Shown here piece by piece: positions 26,081-34,696 of a stretch of DNA of 64,000 nucleotides. The position numbers and the translations under genes were made by a program. The notes beneath the pieces were generated by a model. That model did not search any database. It was not told the DNA's origin and saw only the letters and a list, made by a program, of their open reading frames with translations. Every line of letters starts with the position of its first letter. Position 1 is the stretch's first letter. The DNA comes from an uncultured Bacteroidia bacterium (GTDB taxonomy: Bacteria; Bacteroidota; Bacteroidia; Bacteroidales; UBA932), in the NCBI GenBank assembly GCA_902781705.1, contig CACZKE010000001.1:124001-188000 (forward strand). The letters run 5' to 3'.

Positions 26081-27623
26081 CGTTAAACAATTCGTGTTGC
26101 AGGACCGAGAAGTCGGTGACTTCCTCGAGGTCCAACTTGACCTTGTAGTGTTTCTTCCACTTGTTCAGGAAGGAATTGAACAATCCCCGCTTGAGGTAGG
26201 CGCCCAGGATCGGACTGGTCTTGAGGGTCAGGGTCTTGTAGCCTTTCTCGATGACGTAGTAGGCGATCTTCCTTTCGATCTCTTCGTCAATCACGACGGA
26301 GGAGTGGATCTTCCCGGTACCGTGGCACACGGGGCACTGTTCCATCGTATTGATCTCCGTCACCGGGCGGATCCGCTGCCGGGTGATCTGCATCAGCCCG
26401 AACTTCGTGAGCGGCAGCACGTTGTGCTTGGCCCTGTCATCTTCCATCAGCTCCTGCATGTATTTGAAGAGGGCGTTCTTGTGGTCATTGGATTCCATGT
26501 CGATGAAATCCACGATGACGATCCCTCCCATGTCCCGGAGCCGGAGTTGCCGTGCGATCTCTTCTGCGGCGATCTTGTTGACCTCGAAGGAGTTCTCTTC
26601 CTGGTCGGAGGTCTTGGTGCGGATGCCGCTGTTCACGTCGATCACGTTCAGCGCTTCAGTCGTCTCGATCACAAGATAGGCCCCCTGACGCATCGGAACC
26701 ACCTTGCCGAAGGAACTCTTGATCTGGCGGGTGACCTCGAAGTGGTCGTAGATGGGCTGCTTGCCTTCGTACAGGTGCACGATCTTTTCCTGTTCGGGAG
26801 CGATGAGTGCAATGTATTTCCGGGCTTCGTCGCACACCTTCTCGTCATTGATCCAGATGTTGGAGAACGAGTCGTTCAGCAGGTCCCGAAGGACCGTCGT
26901 GGTCTTGCTGTACTCGGTGAAGAGCAGTTGGACATTCTTGTTGCGGGCGATCTTCTTCCAGGAACTCTCCCATTTCTCGATGAGGGCCTTGGTCTCTCCC
27001 ACCAGGGTGGCCGCGTTCTTTCCTTCGGCCGCAGTGCGGATGATGGCCCCGTAATTCTTGGGGAGGATGCTCCTGACAAGTGTTTCGAGTCTACGTTTCT
27101 CCTCCTTGGCGGCGATCTTCGAGGAGATCGACACTTTCTCGGCGAAGGGGAGAAGGACAATGTTGCGTCCTGCAAGCGAAATTTCCGCAGTCAGTCGTGA
27201 ACCCTTCGTGGATATGGGTTCTTTCACGATCTGGGCGACGATCATCTGGCCGGGTTTCAGGATGGACTCGATGCGGCCCTCCTTGGGAAGGGGCTCTCCG
27301 AGTTCGATCCGGGAATACAGGTCCGGGAGATTCGTGTTCTGGTTGGACTCCTTGACGAACCGGTCGAAGGCCGAAAAGTAGAGTCCCAGGTCCAGATAGT
27401 GGATGAAGGCTTCCTTCTTGTCCCCGATATCCACGAAGGCAGCATTGAGGTTCGGGAGGATCTTTTTCACCTTTCCCAGGTGAACGTCTCCTACGGTGAA
27501 CTTGTTCCCAATGCTGGACTCCGTGTTGTACTCGATCAGCCGGTGATTCTCCATCAGGGCGATGTGTACTTCCGTCGACGTTACGTCGACGATCAGGTCC
27601 TTGTCGGGTTTTTCAGACTCCAT
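26058..27623 (-). CDS. rng: Ribonuclease G/E family protein
   Basis: 521 residues. Cytoplasmic endoribonuclease for rRNA maturation and mRNA decay. An S1-like domain near the N-terminus (SSIGNKFTVGDVHLGKVKKI, NAAFVDIGDKKEAFIHY), the RNase-H-like core with metal ligands Asp329 (NVIDVNSGIR) and Asp372 (IVDFIDM), and the zinc-link cysteines CPVCHGTG after the catalytic domain. Its length and lack of a long C-terminal tail fit RNase G rather than RNase E. Confidence 0.92.
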   Translation of the reverse strand: MESEKPDKDLIVDVTSTEVHIALMENHRLIEYNTESSIGNKFTVGDVHLGKVKKILPNLNAAFVDIGDKKEAFIHYLDLGLYFSAFDRFVKESNQNTNLPDLYSRIELGEPLPKEGRIESILKPGQMIVAQIVKEPISTKGSRLTAEISLAGRNIVLLPFAEKVSISSKIAAKEEKRRLETLVRSILPKNYGAIIRTAAEGKNAATLVGETKALIEKWESSWKKIARNKNVQLLFTEYSKTTTVLRDLLNDSFSNIWINDEKVCDEARKYIALIAPEQEKIVHLYEGKQPIYDHFEVTRQIKSSFGKVVPMRQGAYLVIETTEALNVIDVNSGIRTKTSDQEENSFEVNKIAAEEIARQLRLRDMGGIVIVDFIDMESNDHKNALFKYMQELMEDDRAKHNVLPLTKFGLMQITRQRIRPVTEINTMEQCPVCHGTGKIHSSVVIDEEIERKIAYYVIEKGYKTLTLKTSPILGAYLKRGLFNSFLNKWKKHYKVKLDLEEVTDFSVLQHELFNEKKEKLD

Positions 27624-27651
27624 CAGGAAATTTGGGTTTGGACGTAAGACA

Positions 27652-27683
27652 AAAGGGCTTCCGGAACCTCCGGCGAGCCCTTT
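27652..27683 (-). terminator. Terminator after the small ribosomal protein gene
   Basis: AAAGGGCT (27652-27659) and AGCCCTTT (27676-27683) form the stem with an inner CCGGA/CCGG pairing; on the minus strand it is followed by TGTCTT. It separates the ribosomal protein gene from rng. Confidence 0.65.
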
Positions 27684-27727
27684 GCTTTCAGCAGACTGCT
27701 AAAATGGCAGACACGCGGAAGAAGTGC

Positions 27728-27817
27728 TTACTTCTTCTTGTGCCGATTCTTGCGCAAGCGCTTTTTACGCTTGTGCGTCGCCATTTTATGTCTTTTTCTT
27801 TTCTTACCGCTAGGCAT
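27728..27817 (-). CDS. 29-residue mS38/AURKAIP1-COX24-like ribosomal protein
   Basis: Minus-strand frame from ATG 27817 to TAA at 27728-27730, beginning MPSGKKRKRHKMATHKRKK and ending in KNRHKKK. It is almost entirely basic. The MPSGKKRKRHKMATHKRKKR pattern is conserved across Bacteroidota and belongs to the AURKAIP1/COX24 domain family, related to mitochondrial mS38 and mycobacterial bS22 of the small ribosomal subunit. It sits between the HU gene and rng. Confidence 0.85.
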   Translation of the reverse strand: MPSGKKRKRHKMATHKRKKRLRKNRHKKK

Positions 27818-27837
27818 AATATAAAATAGTTAATGGT

Positions 27838-28116
27838 TTATTTCTCCTTCACGGCGTTGACGAAGACCTTGGCCGGCTTGAAGGCGGGAATGTCGTGGGC
27901 CGGGATGGTCATGGTCTGCTTGCGGGTGATGTTGCGGGCGGCCTTCTCGGCGCGGTGCTTGATGATGAAGCTGCCGAAACCACGGAGATACACGGGCTCG
28001 CCGGCGATGATGGAAGCCTTCACCACCTTGGTGAACTCCTCGACCACGCTCATGACCTGGATCTTCTCGATGCCGGTGGACTTGGCAATTTCGTTGACGA
28101 TATCTGCTTTAGTCAT
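27838..28116 (-). CDS. HU/IHF family DNA-binding protein
   Basis: 92 residues. Nucleoid protein that bends DNA as a dimer: helices MTKADIVNEIAKSTG..., the arm GFGSFIIKHRAEKAARNITRKQ, and PAFKPAKVFVNAVKEK at the C-terminus. A promoter with -7 TAATTTTG (28166-28173) lies upstream. The ribosomal protein gene follows in the same direction 20 bases downstream. Confidence 0.93.
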   Translation of the reverse strand: MTKADIVNEIAKSTGIEKIQVMSVVEEFTKVVKASIIAGEPVYLRGFGSFIIKHRAEKAARNITRKQTMTIPAHDIPAFKPAKVFVNAVKEK

Positions 28117-28165
28117 AGTAAATAGGGTTTAAAAATGTTTTTCAGTCGTCTAAGCAATTGGTCTG

Positions 28166-28173
28166 CAAAATTA
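28166..28173 (-). promoter_or_regulatory. HU gene -7 element
   Basis: Minus-strand TAATTTTG with a TTTG about 19 bases further upstream. The untranslated leader is about 45 bases. Confidence 0.6.
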
Positions 28174-28278
28174 GGGTTAAATTTTCAAAAATCAAAGGGA
28201 TAGGTTTAATTTTCTGATATTTGTGTCCTTGGCACGGAGATTGACAATATATCCCGGCGGAAAAACAATCCGCCCGGG

Positions 28279-28309
28279 TATGACAATTTGTCATATCCTG
28301 CTATTTTTG
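28279..28309 (+). promoter_or_regulatory. lon promoter with 17-bp palindrome
   Basis: The -7 element TATTTTTG (28302-28309) lies 8 bases before the ATG at 28318. The perfect palindrome TATGACAATTTGTCATA (28279-28295) covers the -33 region and extends outward by further G-T and G-C pairs to 28276/28298. This is a likely operator; it is not the CIRCE element of HrcA. Confidence 0.6.
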
Positions 28310-28317
28310 ACCGCAGA

Positions 28318-30717
28318 ATGAAAGATTTCAATGAGATGAGCCCGCATTCGGGCGTAGAAGTGAATATCATGCCTGTCATCGGGGATTCCTCCCTCCTGAA
28401 ACTCGACGAGTCCGAGCTCAGGGACGCCCTCCCGATCCTGGCCCTCCGCAATGCCGTGATCTTCCCGGGGACGGTGTTCCCCGTGACCATCGGCCGGGAG
28501 AAATCCATCCGGGTCATCCGGGACGTGGAGGCGCAGGACGGTATCCTGGGCGCCGTTCCCCAGACGGATGTGACGGTGGAGGAACCCGAGGCGAAGGACC
28601 TGTTCGGGTGCGGAACCGTGTGCAAGGTGCTCAAGACCCTGGAAATGCCGGACGGCTCCCTGACCGCCATCCTGCAGGGGTTCAAGCGGATCGCCGTGGA
28701 TTCCGTCCTGAGCTATGAACCCTATATCGTCGCGCGCGTACAATATTTGGAAGACATCTCCCCGCGCTCCGACGACAAGGAAATCTCCGTCCTCTCCGAC
28801 GCCCTCAAGGAGCGCGCCGCCGAGGTCGTGCACGCTTCCTCCTTCGCACCGAAGGAGGCCGTGGGTGCCCTCAAGTCCATCGACAATTTCACCTTCCTCG
28901 TGAACTTCATCGCGACGACCATCGAAGTGGAGAACTTCTACGACCGTGTGCATCTGCTGGAAATCGACAGCCTGCAGGAACGGGGACTGGAACTGCTGAA
29001 GGTCCTGGACACCCAGGTGCAACTTCTCCAGATCAAGCAGGAGATCAACCAGAAGGTCAAGAGCGACATCGACCAGCAGCAGCGCGAATACTACCTGAAC
29101 AACCAACTCCGCACCATCCAGGAGGAACTGGGCATGGACGAGGAGGAGGATTTCGCCAAGTTCCGCGCCCGGGCCGACGAGAAGAAGTGGTCCAAGGAGG
29201 TGCGCGCCATCTTCGACAAGGAAATGGCCCGCCTGGAGAAGTACAACCCTTCCACCCCGGACTACAGCATCCAGTACAACTACATCCAGTTCATGCTGGA
29301 CCTGCCCTGGGGCGAGATGTCGGAGGATAACCTGGACCTCAGGCATGCCCAGGAGGTCCTGGACGAGGACCATTACGGACTGGACCAGGTGAAGGACCGT
29401 ATCATCGAGTATCTCGCCGTCCTCAAACTCAAGGGGAACATGAAGTCGCCGATCCTGTGCCTGTACGGCCCTCCCGGGGTGGGGAAGACCTCCCTCGGCA
29501 AGTCCGTCGCCAGGGCGCTCGGACGCAAGTACGTCCGGATCTCCCTCGGCGGCATGCACGACGAGGCGGAAATCCGCGGCCACCGGAAAACCTATGTGGG
29601 CGCGCTTCCGGGCCGGATCCTGAATGGAATCCAGCGGGCCGGGACCTCGAATCCGGTCATCGTCCTGGACGAGATCGACAAACTCTCCTCCGATTTCAAG
29701 GGCGACCCTTCCAGCGCCCTGCTGGAAGCCCTGGACCCGGAGCAGAACGGAACCTTCCACGACAACTACCTGGACATCGACTACGACCTGTCGAACGTCC
29801 TGTTCATCACTACGGCGAACGGGATCTCCACCATCCAGCCGGCCCTGAAGGACCGGATGGAGATGATCAACGTCACGGGTTACCTGGCGGAGGAGAAACT
29901 CGAGATCGCCCGGAACTACCTGGTGCCCAAGCAACTGGAAGAGCATGGCCTGAAGCGGGACGAACTGGAATTGGACCGCGACTGCCTCGCCGCCATCATC
30001 GACGAATATACGCATGAGTCCGGTGTCCGCGGCCTGGAGAAGCAGATCGCGAAGATCGCCCGCGTGACGGCGAAGAAGATCGCCCTCGGCGAGGAGTATC
30101 CGCACGTCGTGAAGCCGGAGCATCTGAAGGAATACCTGGGACTCCCCACGGCCTTCCATGACAAGCAGCAGGGCAACGAGGCGCCCGGCGTCGTGACCGG
30201 CCTCGCCTGGACCGAACTCGGCGGAGAGATCCTCTTCGTGGAAAGTTCCGTGTCCAAGGGCAAGGGTGTCCTGTCCATGACCGGCAACCTCGGCGACGTG
30301 ATGAAGGAATCGGCCCAGATCGCCTGGCAGTACATCAAGGCCCATCCGGAACTGGCGCAGATGACCACGGACGAGTTCATGGCGAAGGACATCCATGTCC
30401 ATGTCCCCGAAGGCGCGGTTCCGAAGGACGGCCCTTCCGCCGGCATCACGATGGTGAGTTCGATGGTCTCGGCCCTCCGGGGACAGGCCCTGAAGAGCGG
30501 CATCGCCATGACAGGTGAGATGACCCTCCGCGGCCGTGTCCTTCCCGTGGGCGGCATCAAGGAAAAGATCCTCGCCGCCAAGCGCGCCGGGGTCCGGACC
30601 ATCGTCATTTCGGAGGAGAACCGCAAAGATATCGAGGACATCAAGGAAATTTACGTAAAAGGTCTTACCTTTGTGTATGTGAAAGACATCGCCGAAGTCA
30701 TCGAAGCCATCTTTTAA
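28318..30717 (+). CDS. lon: ATP-dependent protease Lon
   Basis: 799 residues. Cytoplasmic AAA+ serine protease for damaged and regulatory proteins. N-terminal substrate domain (ILALRNAVIFPGTVFPVTI), coiled coil, AAA module with Walker A GPPGVGKT (384-391) and Walker B VIVLDEIDKL, then the protease domain with the Ser707-Lys748 dyad (PKDGPSAG and GGIKEKI). The start at 28318 is set by the promoter; an upstream in-frame ATG at 28288 lies inside the palindrome. Confidence 0.96.
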   Translation: MKDFNEMSPHSGVEVNIMPVIGDSSLLKLDESELRDALPILALRNAVIFPGTVFPVTIGREKSIRVIRDVEAQDGILGAVPQTDVTVEEPEAKDLFGCGTVCKVLKTLEMPDGSLTAILQGFKRIAVDSVLSYEPYIVARVQYLEDISPRSDDKEISVLSDALKERAAEVVHASSFAPKEAVGALKSIDNFTFLVNFIATTIEVENFYDRVHLLEIDSLQERGLELLKVLDTQVQLLQIKQEINQKVKSDIDQQQREYYLNNQLRTIQEELGMDEEEDFAKFRARADEKKWSKEVRAIFDKEMARLEKYNPSTPDYSIQYNYIQFMLDLPWGEMSEDNLDLRHAQEVLDEDHYGLDQVKDRIIEYLAVLKLKGNMKSPILCLYGPPGVGKTSLGKSVARALGRKYVRISLGGMHDEAEIRGHRKTYVGALPGRILNGIQRAGTSNPVIVLDEIDKLSSDFKGDPSSALLEALDPEQNGTFHDNYLDIDYDLSNVLFITTANGISTIQPALKDRMEMINVTGYLAEEKLEIARNYLVPKQLEEHGLKRDELELDRDCLAAIIDEYTHESGVRGLEKQIAKIARVTAKKIALGEEYPHVVKPEHLKEYLGLPTAFHDKQQGNEAPGVVTGLAWTELGGEILFVESSVSKGKGVLSMTGNLGDVMKESAQIAWQYIKAHPELAQMTTDEFMAKDIHVHVPEGAVPKDGPSAGITMVSSMVSALRGQALKSGIAMTGEMTLRGRVLPVGGIKEKILAAKRAGVRTIVISEENRKDIEDIKEIYVKGLTFVYVKDIAEVIEAIF

Positions 30718-31386
30718 ATGGACGTAAAGATAGAACCCACCTGGAAGGAAGCCCTCAGGGACGAATTCGACAAACCGTATTTCGCCTCCCTCGTGCAGTT
30801 CCTCCATGGAGAGAAAGCGGCCGGGAAGGTGATTTACCCTCCCGGCAGCCGCATTTTCAAGGCCTTTGAACTGACGCCGCTCCCGGAGGTGAAGGTCGTC
30901 ATCCTGGGACAGGATCCGTATCACGGACCGGGTCAGGCGATGGGCTTGTGTTTCTCCGTCCCGAAGGGTGTTCCGGCGCCGCCTTCCCTGAAGAACATCT
31001 TCGCCGAGATCCATACGGACCTGGGCATTCCCATGAGCGGCAGCCCGGACCTGGAACCCTGGGCCCGGCAGGGGGTCCTCCTGCTGAACTCGGTCCTGAC
31101 CGTGCAGGCGGGCATGCCCACCTCGCACAGCCGCATCGGCTGGCAGGAATTCACCGATGCGGTGATCCGGACGGTCTCCGACCGCTGCGAGGGGGTGGTT
31201 TTCCTTCTCTGGGGGCGTTTTGCCCAGGAGAAGGCCGCCCTGGTGGATACCTCCCGGCACCATGTCCTCACGGCGGCGCATCCCTCGCCGCTGGCCCGCG
31301 GCGCCTTCTTTGGCTGCCGCCATTTTTCCAAGACCAACCAGATCCTCGTTTCCGAGGGTAAAACTCCCATCGATTGGCAGTTATGA
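30718..31386 (+). CDS. ung: Uracil-DNA glycosylase
   Basis: 222 residues, family 1. Removes uracil from DNA. Catalytic Asp66 in [24 protein letters not shown], and His188 in [10 protein letters not shown]. The ATG follows the lon stop with no gap, and the stop overlaps the coaD start by 4 bp, so lon-ung-coaD are one transcript. Confidence 0.96.
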   Translation: MDVKIEPTWKEALRDEFDKPYFASLVQFLHGEKAAGKVIYPPGSRIFKAFELTPLPEVKVVILGQDPYHGPGQAMGLCFSVPKGVPAPPSLKNIFAEIHTDLGIPMSGSPDLEPWARQGVLLLNSVLTVQAGMPTSHSRIGWQEFTDAVIRTVSDRCEGVVFLLWGRFAQEKAALVDTSRHHVLTAAHPSPLARGAFFGCRHFSKTNQILVSEGKTPIDWQL

Positions 31387-31841
31387 AAACAAAGGCTCTT
31401 TTCCCCGGCTCGTTCGACCCGTTCACGGCCGGCCATCTGAATATCCTCAAGCGTGCACTCACGATGTTCGACGAGGTCGTCGTCGCTGTGGGTATCAACC
31501 AGGACAAGCGCGGGTTCTTCGACATGGACAAGCGCCTGTCGATCATCCGGCAGGCGACGGAGGGGCTCGAGGGCGTGTCTGTCATCCAGTATGACAACCT
31601 CACCATCGACACTTGCCGCGAACTGGGTATCCGCCATATCGTGCGCGGCGTCCGTAACATGATTGACTTCGAAACCGAGCGCTCCATCGCGGACGCGAAC
31701 CGCCGGCTGGCCCCGGACATCGAGACCATCATCATCCCGACGGCCCAGGAGTTTGCCCATATCTCCTCGAGCGCCGTCCGCGACATCCTCAAGCACCACG
31801 GCGACTATTCCGCCTTCATCCCCGAGGGTGTAGAGTTATGA
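31383..31841 (+). CDS. coaD: Phosphopantetheine adenylyltransferase
   Basis: 152 residues. Fourth step of coenzyme A synthesis, forming dephospho-CoA. Nucleotidyltransferase motif [13 protein letters not shown] at the N-terminus, [12 protein letters not shown] in the middle, and ISSSAVR near the C-terminus. It overlaps ung and the next gene by 4 bp each (ATGA). Confidence 0.95.
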   Translation: MKTKALFPGSFDPFTAGHLNILKRALTMFDEVVVAVGINQDKRGFFDMDKRLSIIRQATEGLEGVSVIQYDNLTIDTCRELGIRHIVRGVRNMIDFETERSIADANRRLAPDIETIIIPTAQEFAHISSSAVRDILKHHGDYSAFIPEGVEL

Positions 31842-33286
31842 AACGGCTGTTGACGGCCCTGGCTGCCCTTTTTGCCGCCTTCATGCTCCGGGCGCAGGAC
31901 GACCGTTTCGACGCCCTGGGCGCCAAGTTGGAGGAGTACTTCGCCGCTTTGGCGGGGGAACCGCTGTCCGTCCAGAATGCGGAGTGCGACTTCCTCATCG
32001 AGTCCTGCCAGGACTCGCTCGTCCGGCAGTTCGTCGCGCTGAAAATCTACGACCATTACCTGAATTCCAAAATCATGGGGGAGGACGGGGTGGCTGTCCA
32101 TGTGGCTGACACCTGGTTCATCCCGGGTCGCGTGGCCATGCACGCCGAACTGGACCTGTTGAATGCCAAGGTGTTCGCGGAGTTCAACCGGCAGGCCCTC
32201 CTGGGAGCCGATGCGCCGGCGCTCACCCTGCAGGATCCAATGGGGGAGGAGGTCACCGTTCCGTTCGACGGCCGCTATACGGTCATCTATTTCTACGATA
32301 CTTCTTGCTCCACCTGCCGGATCGAGACGCCGCGTTTGTCCAAGTTCTTGAAGGAGACGGATTTCCCCTTGACGGCCGCTGCCGTCTATGTAGGCGATGA
32401 CGCCGAATCCTGGGAGGAATACCGTTCCGCTTCGCTGGCGGTGCCGGGGATGCTCCATCTCTGGGATCCGGAATTCGAATCCGATTACCAGCGGAAATAC
32501 GGCGTCCTTCAGACACCCCGGATGTTCCTTGTCGGCCCGGACGGGAAGATCGTCGGCCGCGCAATCGATACACCGGCTCTCCAACTCCTCGTGGAAAAGT
32601 TTTCCGGTAAGGACAGTTATGTCTATGGGACCCGCGAAGGAATGTCGGTCTTCGAGAAGGTTTTCGCCGGTTACGGGGAGGACCTGAAGCCCTCCGACAT
32701 CCTGGACGTCGCTGCCTATGTGGCCGAACGGACCTATGGAGAAGGATCGGTGGACTCCTATAAGCAGATGGAAGGCGACCTCCTTTACTACCTATCTTCC
32801 CGGACGGGAGAGACTTGGAAGGAGGGAACGAAACTCTTCATCGACAAGTACATCCTGGATGCCGGTGACGTGTGGACCGCCCCGGAGGATACGGCGCAGG
32901 TCATTTCCCTGGCCCGGACGATGAAGGACCTCCTGGAACGTACTCCGGTGGGTTTGGCCGTTCCTGACTGGAAGGTCTCCGGGGAAATGTTGCGGAAGCC
33001 CTGCCTGCTGCGGAAAGCCGCGAAAAAGGGCACATTCTCCCTTCGCAAGGCCGATTACCTCGTTTTCTATACGCAGGGTTGCGGCCGCTGTGAGGAAACC
33101 CTCGCCGCCGCCCGCCGGCTGGCGGGCCAGGGTTCGAAGGTCCTTCTCATGGACATGGACGCCCTCTTCACCGACCGTCCTGACGAGGCGCGCCGGCTGC
33201 TGGACACCTTCGACCTGTCCGCCCTCCCGTACGTGATGCAACTCGGCCCTGGCGGCATCGTGCTCCACCGGTACCTCGAGTTTTGA
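31838..33286 (+). CDS. Exported protein with two thioredoxin-like CxxC motifs
   Basis: 482 residues. A signal peptide ([20 protein letters not shown]) is followed by a helical N-terminal part. A first thioredoxin-like domain (about 125-245) has DTSCSTCRIE (Cys157, Cys160) and the cis-Pro loop QTPRMFLVGPDGK. A helical stretch and a second, short thioredoxin-like domain follow, with TQGCGRCEE (Cys415, Cys418) and LPYVMQLGPGG. Acting in the periplasm, the two sites could pass electrons in series. It resembles Bacteroidota redoxins with a DUF5106-like N-terminus. Substrate is unknown. Confidence 0.7.
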   Translation: MKRLLTALAALFAAFMLRAQDDRFDALGAKLEEYFAALAGEPLSVQNAECDFLIESCQDSLVRQFVALKIYDHYLNSKIMGEDGVAVHVADTWFIPGRVAMHAELDLLNAKVFAEFNRQALLGADAPALTLQDPMGEEVTVPFDGRYTVIYFYDTSCSTCRIETPRLSKFLKETDFPLTAAAVYVGDDAESWEEYRSASLAVPGMLHLWDPEFESDYQRKYGVLQTPRMFLVGPDGKIVGRAIDTPALQLLVEKFSGKDSYVYGTREGMSVFEKVFAGYGEDLKPSDILDVAAYVAERTYGEGSVDSYKQMEGDLLYYLSSRTGETWKEGTKLFIDKYILDAGDVWTAPEDTAQVISLARTMKDLLERTPVGLAVPDWKVSGEMLRKPCLLRKAAKKGTFSLRKADYLVFYTQGCGRCEETLAAARRLAGQGSKVLLMDMDALFTDRPDEARRLLDTFDLSALPYVMQLGPGGIVLHRYLEF

Positions 33287-33312
33287 TTATTGGGGAAAAA
33301 GCCCTATCTTTG
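33282..33312 (+). promoter_or_regulatory. tRNA-Gln promoter TTTG-N19-TATCTTTG
   Basis: TTTG at 33282-33285 overlaps the end of the preceding gene; TATCTTTG is at 33305-33312 after a 19-base spacer. The tRNA begins at 33324. Confidence 0.75.
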
Positions 33313-33323
33313 CGAGACGGAAT

Positions 33324-33397
33324 TGAGATGTGGTGTAATGGTAGCACCAGGGATTTTGGTTCCCTTAGTTAGAGTTCGAATCTCTACATCTCAACCA
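33324..33397 (+). tRNA. tRNA-Gln (anticodon TTG), CCA encoded
   Basis: Acceptor stem TGAGATG/CATCTCA (33324-33330 with 33387-33393), D arm GGTGTAATGGTAGCACC, anticodon stem-loop AGGGA-TTTTGGT-TCCCT giving anticodon TTG, T arm TAGAG-TTCGAAT-CTCTA, discriminator A and CCA at 33395-33397. Its 3' half is the probable integration site of the prophage. Confidence 0.93.
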
Positions 33398-33470
33398 TAT
33401 CCCCGTAACACACAAAATAGCAATAAGTTACGGTGTTTTTCTTCCCTAAACGGGACAAAATCGGGACAAG
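33387..33470 (+). other. Probable attL and integrase arm region
   Basis: The tRNA 3' end (CATCTCAACCA) is followed by CCGTAAC (33403-33409) and GTTACGG (33427-33433), a 7-bp inverted repeat followed by TGTTTTT that may also end the tRNA transcript. CGGGACAA then occurs twice, at 33451-33458 and 33462-33469, exactly 11 bp apart, as expected for integrase arm-type sites on one helical face. The att core is inferred from position. Confidence 0.5.
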
Positions 33471-33520
33471 GAAATTTTCTTTTGTATGACGCCCTTGTGG
33501 AGTTGTGCAAAGAAAAAAAA

Positions 33521-34696
33521 ATGTTTTTGCGCCAACCCATCCAAGGTATTGATTATCTGCCTGCTAAACTTTGTCAGGGCAAGGTATGGTTCGTGTATTT
33601 CTATGTCAAATCTCCCGTGACAGGGAAGCTTCAAAGGCGGCGTATCAAGGTAAACCGGTACCGCACAAAGAAGGAGAATCTGGCCCTCGCTAGGGCGATA
33701 ATGGGCGAGATCAACAACCGACTGGCGCTTGGTTGGAACCCGCTTATCGAGAGCGTAGCCCCCAGGGCTGGAGTACCTCTGTTTACCGCCTTGGAAGAAT
33801 ACCTGAAGGTTAAAGGAAAAGAGATGCGTCCCAACTCGATGCGGTCCTATCGATCGTTTATCGGTGTTCTGCGGGAATGGCTGGGAGAGCATGGATTCTC
33901 GGCATTGTCACCAGCGAATCTCGTAACGAAGGATGTTGCCGTCGCCTTCATGAATGACATGGACGACAGAGAGGACGTATCGGTTATCACCTATAACAAT
34001 TACGTCAGGTTCTTCAGCGGTTTATTCGGCTGGATGGTCAAGAAAGGATACATCGCGGGGAATCCCTTTGATGGCATTGACAAAAAGCACAAGAAAGGGG
34101 TAAACAAAAAACGTCGTTTACTGAAGCCGGCAGAGCTGGCCACCCTGGTGGCTTTTCTCCAGGAAAAGAATCCTGAATACTTGGCAATCTGCCTGTTTTG
34201 CTATTGCTGCTTCATGCGTCCGAAAGAGATTGCGCTGTTGCGCTGCGAGGACATCGACCTGAACGGCCAGGCTGTGAGGGTAAGCGGAGAGATAGCCAAG
34301 AACGGAAAGGATTCCGTCCGGACAATTCCTGATACGATGATGCCATTCATGCTGGCCTTGGATCTATCTAATCCGGACCTGTACCTGTTCGGCAGTCATC
34401 GGTTGGAGAAGTATCGGTTCACGCCCGGAACGAAGCCGACTATCGGACAAAGGATCGCCGACTACTGGAGGTTCTTCGTCCGGCCAGGCTGTGGCTTTGG
34501 AGACGATCTGCAGTTTTACTCATTGAAAGATACCGGAATCACGAATATGCTGGGCGACGGCGTTCCCATCTCTTTTGTCCAACAGCAGGCGGATCATTCC
34601 AGCGTGGCCATGACGGCCATCTATGTCGGAAAGAGCCCGGCAGCAAATGCCGAGCTCAAGGGAGTAGACATCCTACGGATGAAGAAGCTTCAGTAG
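33521..34696 (+). CDS. int: Tyrosine recombinase, prophage integrase
   Basis: 391 residues from ATG 33521; the frame is open further upstream but would run through the tRNA. An arm-binding N-terminus, a SAM-like core-binding domain (TALEEYLKVKGKEMRPNSMR) and the catalytic domain follow: first Arg in FMRPKEIALLRCEDID, YSLKDTGITNML in place of the usual HxLRHT, ADHSS, and the nucleophile Tyr in MTAIYVGKS. The YSLKDTG variant is common in Bacteroidota phage integrases. It integrates and excises the prophage at tRNA-Gln. Its end overlaps the convergent spanin gene by 24 bp. Confidence 0.9.
   Translation: MFLRQPIQGIDYLPAKLCQGKVWFVYFYVKSPVTGKLQRRRIKVNRYRTKKENLALARAIMGEINNRLALGWNPLIESVAPRAGVPLFTALEEYLKVKGKEMRPNSMRSYRSFIGVLREWLGEHGFSALSPANLVTKDVAVAFMNDMDDREDVSVITYNNYVRFFSGLFGWMVKKGYIAGNPFDGIDKKHKKGVNKKRRLLKPAELATLVAFLQEKNPEYLAICLFCYCCFMRPKEIALLRCEDIDLNGQAVRVSGEIAKNGKDSVRTIPDTMMPFMLALDLSNPDLYLFGSHRLEKYRFTPGTKPTIGQRIADYWRFFVRPGCGFGDDLQFYSLKDTGITNMLGDGVPISFVQQQADHSSVAMTAIYVGKSPAANAELKGVDILRMKKLQ

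Noticed and set aside
30655-30672. TTACCTTTG near the lon 3' end as a promoter for ung
   Set aside because: Inside coding sequence, over 45 bases upstream of the ung start, with no -33 match; ung abuts lon and is co-transcribed.
28291-31323. Long antisense frame opposite lon and ung
   Set aside because: Sense-strand genes carry all catalytic motifs; the antisense translation is low-complexity His/Arg/Gly-rich.
33290-33520. Upstream extension of the integrase frame through the tRNA
   Set aside because: It would translate tRNA-Gln; ATG 33521 gives a normal integrase length.
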